The notes under the pieces were generated by a model, which saw only the letters and a list, made by a program, of their open reading frames with translations, did no database searches and was not told the origin of the DNA. The position numbers and the translations under genes were made by a program. This document shows positions 36,656 through 46,534 of a DNA stretch of 64,000 nucleotides, piece by piece (position 1 is the stretch's first letter; the number at the start of each line of letters is the position of its first letter). Source of the DNA: Muscardinus avellanarius (Eukaryota; Chordata; Mammalia; Rodentia; Gliridae); the NCBI GenBank assembly GCA_963383645.1, contig OY726560.1, forward strand, positions 23,910,300-23,974,299, read 5' to 3'.

Positions 36656-36853
36656 ATTGGAGCTGGGTGTGCTGGCTCATGCTTACAATCCCAGTTCTTG
36701 AGAGGCTGAGACAGGAGAATTGCAGGTTCAAAGCCAGCCTCAGCAACTTAGCGAGGCTCTCAGAAACTTAGAGTGACCCGGTTTCCTAATAAAAAATAAA
36801 AATAGGGGTGGAGTGTTGCTTAGAGGTAGAATATGCCTGGGTTCATCTCCCAG

Positions 36854-36899
<46 letters not shown>

Positions 36900-36912
36900 T
36901 GTCCATTGGAAG
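36649..36912 (+). repeat. B1-dID SINE with (CA)n tail and target duplication
   Basis: GAGCTGGGTGTGCTGGCTC through TTCATCTCCCAGATA, (CA)n at 36856-36897. ATGTCCATTGGA (before) and GTGTCCATTGGA (after) are target duplications. Confidence 0.88.
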
Positions 36913-37224
36913 CCACTCAAGGATGAAGAGGCCAGGAGAACAAAAAAGGCCGGGGTTCAGCTTCATTGACATCCATCCCTGCTTCACCTCGCACAGCTCT
37001 TTTCCTTGCATGGATTATGTGTTTGTAGTACTGGGGAATAGTAGTTATCAACAAAGGGCGTCAAAGCTAAGGTCGAAAACTCATGTGACGTACAAACTCT
37101 AGGATCCCTTCTGCTTCCTTGAGTCAAGACTTATGATGTAAGAATATGTTATGCTGAAGACATGATGGAAAAAGGGAATCAGGCAAAAATAAATAGAAAA
37201 AACCAGAATGCCAAGGATATCCGG

Positions 37225-37249
37225 TTTTTTTTTTTTTTTTTTTTTTTTT
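37225..37249 (+). repeat. Poly(T) run
   Basis: 25 T, followed by GGTAGGGTCTTGAATGG; possibly the tail of a degraded minus-strand retroposon, not resolved. Confidence 0.9.
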
Positions 37250-37654
37250 GGTAGGGTCTTGAATGGTAGAGGAGAATTTCACATCTCATTGGAAGTGGAA
37301 TTCTCCTCTGTCTCCTTCACAATGATAGCTCTCAAATGTAGAATGGGGCCTTCTTGCCTCAAATCAGGGGCAGACTCCAATTTCAATCGCCTATTTCTCC
37401 TTAAGAGTCTGTTGTGTGCTCTGTAATTTAGTTTAAAATATATCTCCTGAGACATGATGACACAAATCCATGCGGTTAGTTGCCCTAATTTGTTTATAGG
37501 TTGCAGGAGGTGACTTGGCAGCATTTCATCAAAAGGCCAAGCATTAGAGGTTCAGGTATGAGCCTGTTTTTATACATGGGCATACATGATCAAACTGTTG
37601 ATAATCAAAATATGCAGATTAGCTACAAATATTATAAATACCATAGAACCTTAT

Positions 37655-37962
37655 TTTTAAAATTTTATTTATATGTGGAACATATGGAAAACGGTATTCA
37701 TTTAGACTGTACTTGGTACCCTCTCCCCTACCCCATTCCCCTTCCCTGCTCCCAACAATGAGTGTCCAGGTTAACCATGCTATATTCATACTTTTACACA
37801 TATTCGGATGTAGCTCCTCCATTAATCAGCCTCAGCCTTCTTCCTCTCCTACCCTTCCTTTCTAGCTTTGCTGAGATTTCCCCTCTATTATCTGGAGTCC
37901 CTCTGGCATCCCCAATACTCCTCCCTAGTTTGGGCATATTAGAGAAAATATATCTCTCTTAG
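37655..37962 (-). mobile_element. L1 3' UTR fragment, minus strand
   Basis: Reverse complement of the 3' UTR of the same L1 family as 53540-53770. Matching blocks include AATGAGTGTCCAGGTTAACC, CTCCATTAATCAGCCTC, TTTGCTGAGATTTCCCC and CTAGTTTGGGCATATTAGAG. Confidence 0.8.
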
Positions 37963-38274
37963 ATAATAGACAGGCTGATTTCCTTAAGAGATGCACCAGT
38001 ACCAGTGTTTGTCTAGCAACTGAATCTGAGATTCCTGATTGATCCTCTAAGATGAACTGGCTCCCTGCTTCCAGAACACTGTTGCTTTTGGCTTATGCAA
38101 AACCACAGTCACAAAATTAAGGGACAAAGACTTGTGTTTTCCCCAGTTTAAGGAGCAGATTATATGATTATTGTGATTCTTTGCTAATCAATACTCATAT
38201 AAGAGGCAAACCTCAGCCTGAGAGCTGTTTCTAGTAGAACCCGGAAAAAGAATTTTGGAAACAGAAATGTGCAT

Positions 38275-38435
38275 CTTTATCACTCAAAGTATGGTTTGTG
38301 CACCAGAAGCACCATTGTCGCTTGGGAGTGTGCTGGAACACAGACCTGGGCCCACCGCAGACCAATGAAATCAGATTTGTTTGTTAGTAGGATCCCAGGC
38401 GATTCAGGGCCACGTCCAAGTTTGAGAAGTTTCTT
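38275..38435 (+). mobile_element. MER5-like hAT MITE
   Basis: CTCAAAGTATGGTTTGTGCACCAGAAGC, GGAACACAGACCTGGGCCCACC, GAAATCAGATTTG and a right end AGTTTGAGAAG match the order of the MER5A consensus. Diverged. Confidence 0.6.
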
Positions 38436-38451
38436 TAGAGATTGCAGCTAG

Positions 38452-38519
38452 TTCAGATAGTTATTGATATCAAAACTATTATTATTCAGATATTATTCAG
38501 ATAGTTATTGATATCAAAA
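38452..38519 (+). repeat. Local tandem duplication, 44-bp period
   Basis: TTCAGATAGTTATTGATATC plus AAAA at 38452-38475 is repeated at 38496-38519, separated by an ATT-rich piece. Confidence 0.85.
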
Positions 38520-38769
38520 AGGCTAACAATTGTGAAGCATATGATTGGCTTAGGCCAGTTTGTAGCAGCAAGCAAGTACAATTTTCAGGGACTTTATGCT
38601 GGGGCCCTCGAAAGGTGCTGGGAAGGAAGGGAGAGAGACCAGGGAAGGAAGTGAGTGTAACAGAGGTTATGACTCAGGTACCTATGTGGATAAGGCCAAC
38701 TTAGGAAATAAAGCAGGAGAGATACAAACTACTGTGGACTGGAGAATTACCCTCTTCAAAACAGCTACT

Positions 38770-38868
38770 GGCCAGCTATGGTGGCTCATGCTTGTAATCC
38801 TAGTATTTGGGAGGCTGAGACAGGAGGATTGCGGGCTCGAAGCCAGCTCAGCAACTTAGAGAGGTTTT
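38770..38868 (+). repeat. B1-dID SINE, left half only
   Basis: GGCCAGCTATGGTGGCTCAT through CAGCTCAGCAACTTAGAGAGG, then an abrupt switch to L1. The matching right half starts near 39320. Confidence 0.8.
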
Positions 38869-39319
38869 TATCAATGGAATTCTACTCAGCCATGAAGAAA
38901 AACATAATTACATCATTTACAGGGAGATGGATGGAACTGGAGAACATTATAGTAAGTGCGATTAGTCAGTCACAAAAAATAAGAAATCAGATGCTCTCTC
39001 TAATATGCAGAAGCTAGGGAGAAAATGGGTCATAGGAGGAACTCTAGACGAAAAAGGAGATAATATAGATGAGCAAATAAGGCGAACTAACTGAAGGGAC
39101 AGGAAGGGGGAACAGGGAAATCCTCTAATGCACATGATGTACATTAACAAACACATCAAAGCCAACATTAAGCCAAACATAAGAAGGAGGGAGGGGGAAG
39201 GAATGGAGCGGGAATTGGGTAAGGGCTAATTGGGTGATGTGTGCATGTGTGCCTCCACCATCTTGTACTACATTAAGATGTATGACTACAATGCACCAAT
39301 AAAAAATTTAAAAAATAAA
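38869..39319 (+). mobile_element. 5'-truncated L1 embedded in a SINE
   Basis: L1 3' end: ATGGAATTCTACTCAGCCATGAAG, the ORF2 terminus, then a 3' UTR ending AATAAAAAATTTAAAAAATAAA. On its left it abuts the first half of a B1-dID SINE, and on its right the ID half of one. No clear target duplication is visible. Confidence 0.8.
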
Positions 39320-39372
39320 TAAGGCTGGGGGTGTAGCTTGGAGGAAGTATGTCCCTGGACTCAATCCTCAGC

Positions 39373-39420
<48 letters not shown>
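39320..39420 (+). repeat. ID half of a SINE with a (CA)n tail
   Basis: AAGGCTGGGGGTGTAGCTTGG through CAATCCTCAG, followed by (CA)n at 39374-39419. It probably belongs with 38770-38868. Confidence 0.8.
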
Positions 39421-41140
39421 ATTATTCAGCTCTGCAGAGTTGCCACACAAAATGTGGATCCAGTGAAATCAGAAGTTCTCATATTTTTAATGGAAAATTC
39501 CCTGATTTTTATTCACTAGAAATCGCTAAACTCAATCTAATGCTATCAGTTAAAAACAGCTGAGCTCACTCAGTCACCATCTCCTTCAAAGGACCCACAG
39601 CCAGTCACCTCTCTTGGTGTTTCTATTTGTGTATTCCTTTCGTGGGTTATTATTAGGGAACATGTAATTTCCCCAGTCCATTAGAATAATAATGATGCAC
39701 TCAGGAGACCTGAGCCAAAAGCTCTGAGAATGCATTGCTGATTTCAGTTGGAGTTAATATCCTTCGGGAAACCTCAGCTTTCCAAAAAGATCTCAAATTT
39801 CTGATGGTGAATCCTAGGGTTTGAGATCACACTACTTAACCGTTCACCACTATCTAGACAGTTGGCTACTCTAGGCTTTGCTACTTGGAGAAATAGGACT
39901 GAGTTCTGAGCTGGAGATTAGTAGAATTTGATTTCTCCCTGGGGGTGAGCAGGGGTGAGGGTGGGAGGGCTCAGAGCTCCCAGGTGGATGCAGGAGAGGC
40001 TTCCCCGAGGGTGTGCCCCGGACTTGAAAGACTGCCAAGGTGTTCAACAGACCACCTGCATCGCAACTACTAGAAGCGTATTTTAAAAATGTAGACTCTC
40101 AGGTCCAACTGCGCACCTAGTAAATAAAAATTCTAGCTGTGGAGCTAAAAATGGACAGTTTAAACAGACTTCTCAGATGGTTCTGTATATATTAAGAGTG
40201 CACTGATAGTATTTCAGTGTGATGATGTTCCTATGGTAACCCATTGCTTCCATTTTTACTGAGTGAAAAGAAACACACTGTCTGTTGCAAGAAGAATTAG
40301 GTGTGTTGGAGTGACAATAGGCACGGGGTGCTTGTGCGATGCACCAAGCCAGGAGGCCTGCACCCCTGGCTTAGCCCAGGCACTTAGTTCTCTGGGGGAT
40401 TGCTCACATCCCAGCTTCTAAAGGAAGAACCAGGGTTCCTCAGCCACCCAGTCTTCCTGGCGACCTGTCCTCTCTGGCTGACTCACCTGATCCTTTACGG
40501 ACATGGCACTGGTATCAAGAACTGTGAGCTGCACCTACCTAAGGAAGAGTTTTCCCACTTTTTCTGCAGTGGACCCAATGTGCCTGCTTTCTGCTGGACC
40601 AATTGACATTCCTCTCCCCTATCTTCATTTTTTCCCCCTTCTTTACTTCCTGGCAAAGCAAAACAACAATGATAATGACTGAAACAACCCCTTGTCCAGA
40701 ATCTCTTATGACTTTAGATAGATATTCACAGGATCTATCTCTGCCAAATTAGGTATAAGGAGAAGTCTATTAAGTGATCCTGGGTAAAGTTTTCTTTCCT
40801 GACAAAAAGTGATGCTGCAGTAAGAGAAGCCCCTGCTCTCCTCTAGCTTGCCTGTGACCTTGGTGGTAGAAACAACTGATGTCTGGGGCTGTTGCAGCCA
40901 TTATACAACCATGAGGCGGGAAGCCTTGGACTAACAGCCAACATGCCATGGAGGGATGGAGTGGGCCAGAGTCCTTGATGTCGTCACACTGCCACCAGAC
41001 TTACACTTCCAGGCTCTAGCGGATAACATGATATAATTTTTAAGCCATTTTTAGCTATCATTCCCTACAGTTTAAGACACTCTAATGGATGTGCAAGTTA
41101 TGTACTCTTTCTAAGAATAAACTTTATCATCTAGAGGGAC
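39421..41140. other. Intergenic, low-repeat apart from a MER5-like fragment
   Basis: The frame at 40400-40606 has no known domain. Nothing further recognised. Confidence 0.45.
40035..40195 (+). mobile_element. MER5-like hAT MITE fragment
   Basis: GACCACCTGCATCGCAACTACTAGAAGC, AAAATGTAGACTCTCAGGTCC and TTAAACAGACTTCTCAGATGG resemble MER5-type consensus blocks. Confidence 0.45.
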
Positions 41141-41266
41141 ACTGCCAGGTGTGGTGTCATGGGCCTGTAATCCCAGTACTTGGGAGGCTGAGCCAGGAAG
41201 AGCGCAGGTTTGAGGTCAGCCTCTCGGCAACCTAGCCAGATTCTGTTTTAAAATTTAAGTAAGTAG
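41141..41266 (+). repeat. B1-dID SINE, left half
   Basis: CTGCCAGGTGTGGTGTCATGGG through CCAGATTCTGTTTTAAAATTTAAG, interrupted at its linker by the next SINE. Confidence 0.8.
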
Positions 41267-41462
41267 GGCCGGGCGTGGTGGTGCATGCTTGTAATCCTCG
41301 CGCTTGGGAGGCAGAGACAGGAGGATCGCGCAGGTTCGTAGCCAGCCACGCTGGTTTAAGAGACCCTGTTTCAAAAATATAAAATAGGTCTGGGAGTGTA
41401 GCCCGGAGGTAGAAGGGCTTCCAGGAACCCTAGTACCACCAAAAAAAAATTTTTTTAAGTAA
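41267..41462 (+). repeat. Young-type B1-dID SINE inserted beside an older one
   Basis: GGGCCGGGCGTGGTGGTGCATGC through AGTACCACC, with GGTCTGGGAGTGTAGCCCGG. TTTAAGTAAGT occurs on both sides (about 41252-41262 and 41454-41464) as a target duplication. (TTAA)n sequence follows. Confidence 0.88.
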
Positions 41463-41689
41463 GTTAATTAATTAATTAATTAAATAGTGAGGCTAATATC
41501 ACTCAGGAGGGATGAGGATAATTGAATGATCTGATCTACACAGACCACCTCTTGTAATGCTGTTTGCTTAAAGCAGGTATTTAACACATTTTAAGTATAA
41601 AAATATGGAGAAAAATTGAAAATTTTAAGCACTGCTTGCTTTTGGTTGAGTATGAATATGGCCACAGCCACTTGGCGCACTTTCTCTCC

Positions 41690-41960
41690 TTTTATACTTT
41701 TACTGGTCGCATTATCATTTCATATCATAATTTATTTCATAGTGATGGTGACATACATGCACACAGCGCCTGGCGGGCTTTCCTCTGGCTCCCTCCCAAT
41801 CCCCCCTTCCCCACACAAGATATTGAGGTTGACATTGATGTTCTCTCCTATGTTTGTCATGTCGATGGTCTAATATACCAAAAAACGTGTAATACAATGA
41901 CTTTTTTGTTGTGCTCTGCTTCGCCTTATGACTCTATGTAAATTCCACTTGTGTACCAAT
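41690..41960 (-). mobile_element. L1 3' UTR-like fragment, minus strand
   Basis: TTTCATAGTGATGGTGACATACATGC, a C-rich stretch (CTCCCTCCCAATCCCCCC) and ATATTGAGGTTGACATTG resemble the minus strand of rodent L1 3' UTRs. Family and limits are uncertain. Confidence 0.45.
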
Positions 41961-42654
41961 ACGATACTTACATTTATATATATTTTTTCCTACTATCCGT
42001 GTCAGTGCTTCCCTGGAGAGCTATTTCCCCTTTTTCTGGGGAGGCAGGTTTAGTGCAGCAGCATTTAAAGGCTCAGAGAACATTCTGTTTACAATAGCTA
42101 TCCATTTAAGAACTCTCTCTACATCTGTCTCGCTGGTTTAAGCCTTATTGTATCACATTTTCCAAGTTTGTATAAATTGCAGCAGGCCGCAGCCGCTACC
42201 AGAACCTTGGAAAGGATGCTCATCGATCTACTATGAAAACATCGCGAAGCCCATTTTCCTCCCAGATGGGGAAAGAAGCTGGCTGGTAAAGCCGCCTCGC
42301 CTTCGTCCCCCTTCTCTTTGTCCCTTTCGGAAGTGGCTGCTCTCTCACACAGACTCAGGAGTTGTTGAAATTGGCTTTATTTTTCTGCTGCTTAGAAAGC
42401 AATCAACTTGTCTATGAAAATCATCTTCCATTGTCAGGACAACAATGGCCCCGGCAGCCTCTTCTCTGTCTTCGAGTGGAATTCAAAAGCCACTGGTCTC
42501 TTGTAATCCCCAAGGGGAAGAAAGCAGCCGAGGCGCCGCTGCAGAAGTGCTGGGTAAAGTACTCCCGCATCCTCCCCCTTCCCACCGGAGTGTGCAAAAT
42601 GGCCCTTCCTCCCCAGGAAATTTTCAAGGCGATAAAACTGACAACTTATAATTT
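41961..42654. other. Intergenic, GC-richer unique block
   Basis: Several overlapping frames (42148-42417, 42362-42778, 42421-42627 minus) exist because stops are sparse in this GC-richer stretch; none resembles a known protein. CpGs cluster around 42185-42310 and 42525-42580. Confidence 0.4.
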
Positions 42655-42885
42655 TCTCTTATTTATTTATTCATTTATTTATTTGGCGGTACTGGGGGTG
42701 GAAGCCAGAGGCTTTTCTACCTCTGGGATATACTCCCAGACCTATTTTATATTTTCTTTGGAAACAGGGTCTCACTAAGTTGCTGAGAGCCTCACTAAGT
42801 ATCTGAGGCTGCCTTCAAACCTGCGTGATCCTCCTGTCTCAGCGTCCCAAGCGCGGGGATTACAAGTGTGTGCCACCACGCTTGT
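42655..42885 (-). repeat. B1-dID SINE, minus strand
   Basis: GGCGGTACTGGGGGTGGAAG through GCGGGGATTACAAGTGTGTG and CCACCACGCT; T-rich (TTTA)n tail at the left. Confidence 0.87.
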
Positions 42886-43183
42886 AATACACTATATTTT
42901 AGGATACAGAGGCCTTCTCTCCTTGGTAGAAAGTGGCCATGGAGGATGACTTAGCCTCTCCTGGTGCTGAGTGAAGCAGGGTGCTGAGGAAGGGAGCCAT
43001 CCACATTGTCCAGATAGATTGAGGGCCCATGACTATGACATTCCACTAAAACCAGAACCAATGGCGGGCAAGATCACTCAAAATATAGCTTTCATAATTA
43101 GTGTCAACTCCTGGAGGCAAACTCTCCATACTTACTTTCAAGAACATTCTGGAACACACCTAGTTAAGCATAGATGCTCCTTC

Positions 43184-43441
43184 AAGAGTGGTTGTAAAGC
43201 CGGGCATGGTGGCGCACGGTTGTAATCCCCGCGCTTGGGAGGCTGAGACAGGAGGATCACACAGGTTCGAAGCCAGCCTCAGCTACTTAGTGAGGCTCTC
43301 CGCAACTTAGTGAGACCCTGTTTCCAAATAAAATATAAAATAGGGCTGGGAATATAGCCTGGAGGTAGAAAGCCTCTGGGTTCCACCCCCAGTACCACCA
43401 ACAAAACAAAACAAAAACAAAAACATAAAAAGAGTGGTTGT
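43184..43441 (+). repeat. B1-dID SINE, intermediate type, 12-bp target duplication
   Basis: Body about 43196-43429: GCCGGGCATGGTGGCGCACGG through CCCAGTACCACC and an (AAAAC)n tail. The duplication AAGAGTGGTTGT is at 43184-43195 and 43430-43441, exact. Its left part has young-type CGCGCTTGGGAGG, but its centre is of the common type. Confidence 0.92.
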
Positions 43442-43449
43442 GAGACGTA

Positions 43450-43672
43450 GGACTTATGAGCATAGGTTTACGATGACATGGCCTGAATTTGAACCTTTCT
43501 TCTATTGCCCAGTAGTTATACATCCCAAAGGCAAATGATCTGACCTCAGTTTCTGCATCTGTAAGATGAGGGTTTTAATAAAACCTAACTCATAGTTGTG
43601 TCTTTAAAAATCAATAGAAGTAATGATATAAGCCATGTGGCACATTAGCCAATAAATATATACTACAGTCAT
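43450..43672 (+). repeat. MIR SINE
   Basis: GGCCTGAATTTGAACC, GACCTCAGTTTCTGCATCTGTAAGATG and CCTAACTCATAGTTGTG match MIR order, and AATAAATATATAC fits its 3' end. Confidence 0.7.
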
Positions 43673-43702
43673 GAACACTGTTAATCTCCTTGTGGGCCAC
43701 TT

Positions 43703-43780
43703 ATTCATTCAGCAAATATTTATCAAATGCCTATGATGTGCTAGGAAGTGTTCTTGTGTCAGGAAGTATTCTCTTCTTGC
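43703..43780 (-). repeat. L2 3' end fragment, minus strand
   Basis: TTATTCATTCAGCAAATATTTATC and CTATGATGTGCTAGG are the antisense of the L2 terminus. Confidence 0.6.
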
Positions 43781-46516
43781 TGACATTCAGAAGACCTTGA
43801 GGTCCCATTAATCAGCTGTCCCTCTCCCATGCAGCTGCCAATCATCGACACGTTCCTACAGAATGACCTGCTCTTCCCAAAGACAGCCCACCACCTCTCT
43901 GGAAGTAAAAACCTCTGCTCACGCTGCTGTGTGTTATGTGATCGCAACTGGTGTGTGAGAGCATTTCAAAGCCTGCCTGGAGTCCTGGGAGCAAAGGTTT
44001 TGCTGACTTTACACCTAACAAGTCGTGCATGGGGAAATGCTCTGCTCAGCACAGTGCTGCAACCGATTTGCTGAACGTCTTCGGATTCCCCTTATGGTGA
44101 AATGCCTTGAAATTGCCTGGTGGTTTCCAACAGAGTATGTAATCAGAGACAAGGAAAACAGATAAAAGAAAGACAGTGCAAAGGATTCCTGAGGGTGGGT
44201 GATAATAAAGGAAGATGATGTTAGCTTCATTTGCGGATTATATGTTCTTTTCCATTTCCATGACAGTTTAAAAATTCCTTTCCAACCTTGAAAAAATATC
44301 AAATACCATAAGTTGTTCTGAATTCTCCTCTGTGAGACAAGATAAGCAAGCAAGATGCCAATTGCAAGGAAGCCATGGTCCTTGAGTGATTCTGGTCAAG
44401 CAGCTGTTGCTACGAAGCACAGGGTGGTGGTGGCGGCGTGATGACAGTGTACTTGGTCAAGCACTTGCTGTGAGCCAGGTCTAGGCCAAGTCTATACAAA
44501 TGCCACTTGACTGCTAGGAGGAGTCCAATATCTGACTGCAGGCTGGCCTGTGGAGAGAGGGAAATAAATGAGGATGATTTGATTATTTTTTTAGAGATCT
44601 TTGGTTTTTAACTGGGGTAGGGGTAATAATCTCTGGCATCTATAGATCCTTCCCTCCTCCCTGGAAACACACGGCTTAACCCTCATCTCTACTTGCAAAT
44701 GATGGCGTCACTCCTACCTAGGCAGATTTAAAGTCTTTTGCCCTTGTACATCTAAGTTATCATCAGAGCTGCTTAAAAACAAAGCCTGTATAAGAACATA
44801 TCTTGTCCCTTTTGCAGAAGAAAATCAAGGCATAAGCAAGTTGAAACACTTGCTCATTGGAACTTAAGTACTTTCAGATACTTAAGAGTGTCTAAGGCCC
44901 ATACACCTGCCCACTGTTCAGGGCTCAGCCATGGGATAGGGTGAGACCTCTCTGTGAACTGAGATACCATGATTCTCCATGCTTTGAAAGGAGATGACCC
45001 TTCTCCACCCTTTCCTTTCCCTTCCCCTCAGTACAAGAAGTGTTATGAACAAAGAAATATCCTGATGCTGGTGCAAAATCCTTTAAAGGCCTAGGGAAAA
45101 ATAAGTGCTCAAAGCAGAAGCTAGTAGCTCCAGGAAATACCCAAACTCTTTGACCTCACTAGGCCAAGACTGCATAGCTACAACCTTGCACGGATTGTCA
45201 AGAACAAGCTACATGCAGGAATCCATCATGAGGAGTACCGAGGGAGGAGAAACTCGCTACCACTCAATTCAAGTTCTGCCATCAAGACTGTTTTATGCTT
45301 TAGTTATTTCTCACCTGGTCTATTGTCGGTACCTTGGCAAGCCCTTTCTATTCATCTGTCATGCTTTTACCGTCTATTCAAAACACAGAGACACATTTAT
45401 TTTTTCCCCCACCAGCTGTAATTCTCAAACCACCCTTTACTCAGGCAATTATACCAGCTTTCTGTTTCATCAGAGAATTCAATTTAAAATTTTAGTGCCA
45501 GTGGTTACAATACTTACTTCATACAAACTCGAAGTTTGTATGGTTCTAATTCACATTTATGTTGCTGTTCACACCTTGCATTCTTTAATTGATTTATTTG
45601 TTAGCTATGCCATCTGCAGAGCTTAGGTACCGAGCTTTCACAAATGACTCCTCCCCGCACCCAAAAAGCTGTTTTGAAAACTATTTCCCTCACCTTATTG
45701 CAATTAAAGCGGTGCTACATTTTCATCTTCCGGAGTTGAACATTTTTTTTTTTTATAGCATTGCCTTCTTGTATCTGTATCCTAAATTAGATTGTTACAG
45801 GCTCAGGCCTTTATGTCGGTAAAGTTTGAACCACAGAGCAGTTTCATGTGGTGTTTCAAGGGCCGGCGACTTTTAACTTGAACTCTGTTATTTACACCAC
45901 AGGCATCATAAAGATCTAAATTTCAATGGAACAAAAGCAGTTTGATGGTTCTTTGGGTTGGTTGAACATCCATTTTCAGTATGTGGAGAAGTCCCCTATC
46001 CCAAATCTGTGCGTGAATGGCCCTCTTGCGGTTTATACTCCATAACGTTCAGTTGAAGAGCTTTTTTCCTATCTTGGTATGACCAGCATCTGGCCTGCTG
46101 CCTGGAGTCTGTACGATCAATACATGGCTCTGTTCAATGAGTAAGTTAGAATTACAGGTTAGTTATCGTTACTGCTCAAAAACACAAATGTGGCCATGTT
46201 AAGAAGGAATTTGGGACAAAGAGAAATGTATTCTTGCTTTTGGCTTTGCTGGACCTCTGTAATGTCTTTGGAAGTGTTATGATAGAATTAGGATGGATGG
46301 CCATGCAGCGACCCCCTTCTTTTTCTTTGCCTGCCAATGTTGCCACCTGTATAGCATCAGTTCTTCTGGTTCCATTAGTGGTTTGATGGGTGACAGGAGT
46401 AAGGGTCCTTTGCCTTTGACATCTAAGAGTATCCTTAAAAATTAAAATTCTGAGTAAGTTTTAAGATTTCTGACCTCTTAAAATTCTTGGCTCCAACTAT
46501 TTAACTAATATTTGAT
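43781..46516. other. Longest block without recent SINEs left of the L1
   Basis: 2.7 kb with no B1-dID element and only possible MIR traces (near 44440-44500). The 173-codon plus frame at 45105-45626 shows no recognisable domain. The interval about 45640-46200 is a candidate conserved non-coding block by its lack of repeats only. Confidence 0.4.
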
Positions 46517-46534
46517 AAAAAATGAAACAATCCG
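46517..46534 (+). repeat. Left target-site duplication of the full-length L1
   Basis: AAAAAATGAAACAATCCG immediately before the L1 5' end, matching 53806-53823 with one C/T difference at a CpG. Confidence 0.9.

Noticed and set aside
36833..37102. Frame with a run of Thr-His
   Set aside because: It reads the (CA)n tail of a SINE.
4333..39419. CRISPR-like arrays from regularly repeated (CA)n and SINE units
   Set aside because: The organism is a eukaryote, and the repeats are microsatellites and dispersed SINEs without unique spacers at fixed spacing.
42148..42778. Overlapping frames in the GC-richer block near 42.3 kb
   Set aside because: No known domain, frames overlap on both strands, and one runs into a SINE.
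1507..43435. tRNA genes suggested by A/B-box-like words such as GGTTCGAAGCC and GGGTTCAATCC
   Set aside because: They are the Pol III promoter remnants inside B1-dID and ID SINEs; no cloverleaf of a functional tRNA was seen.
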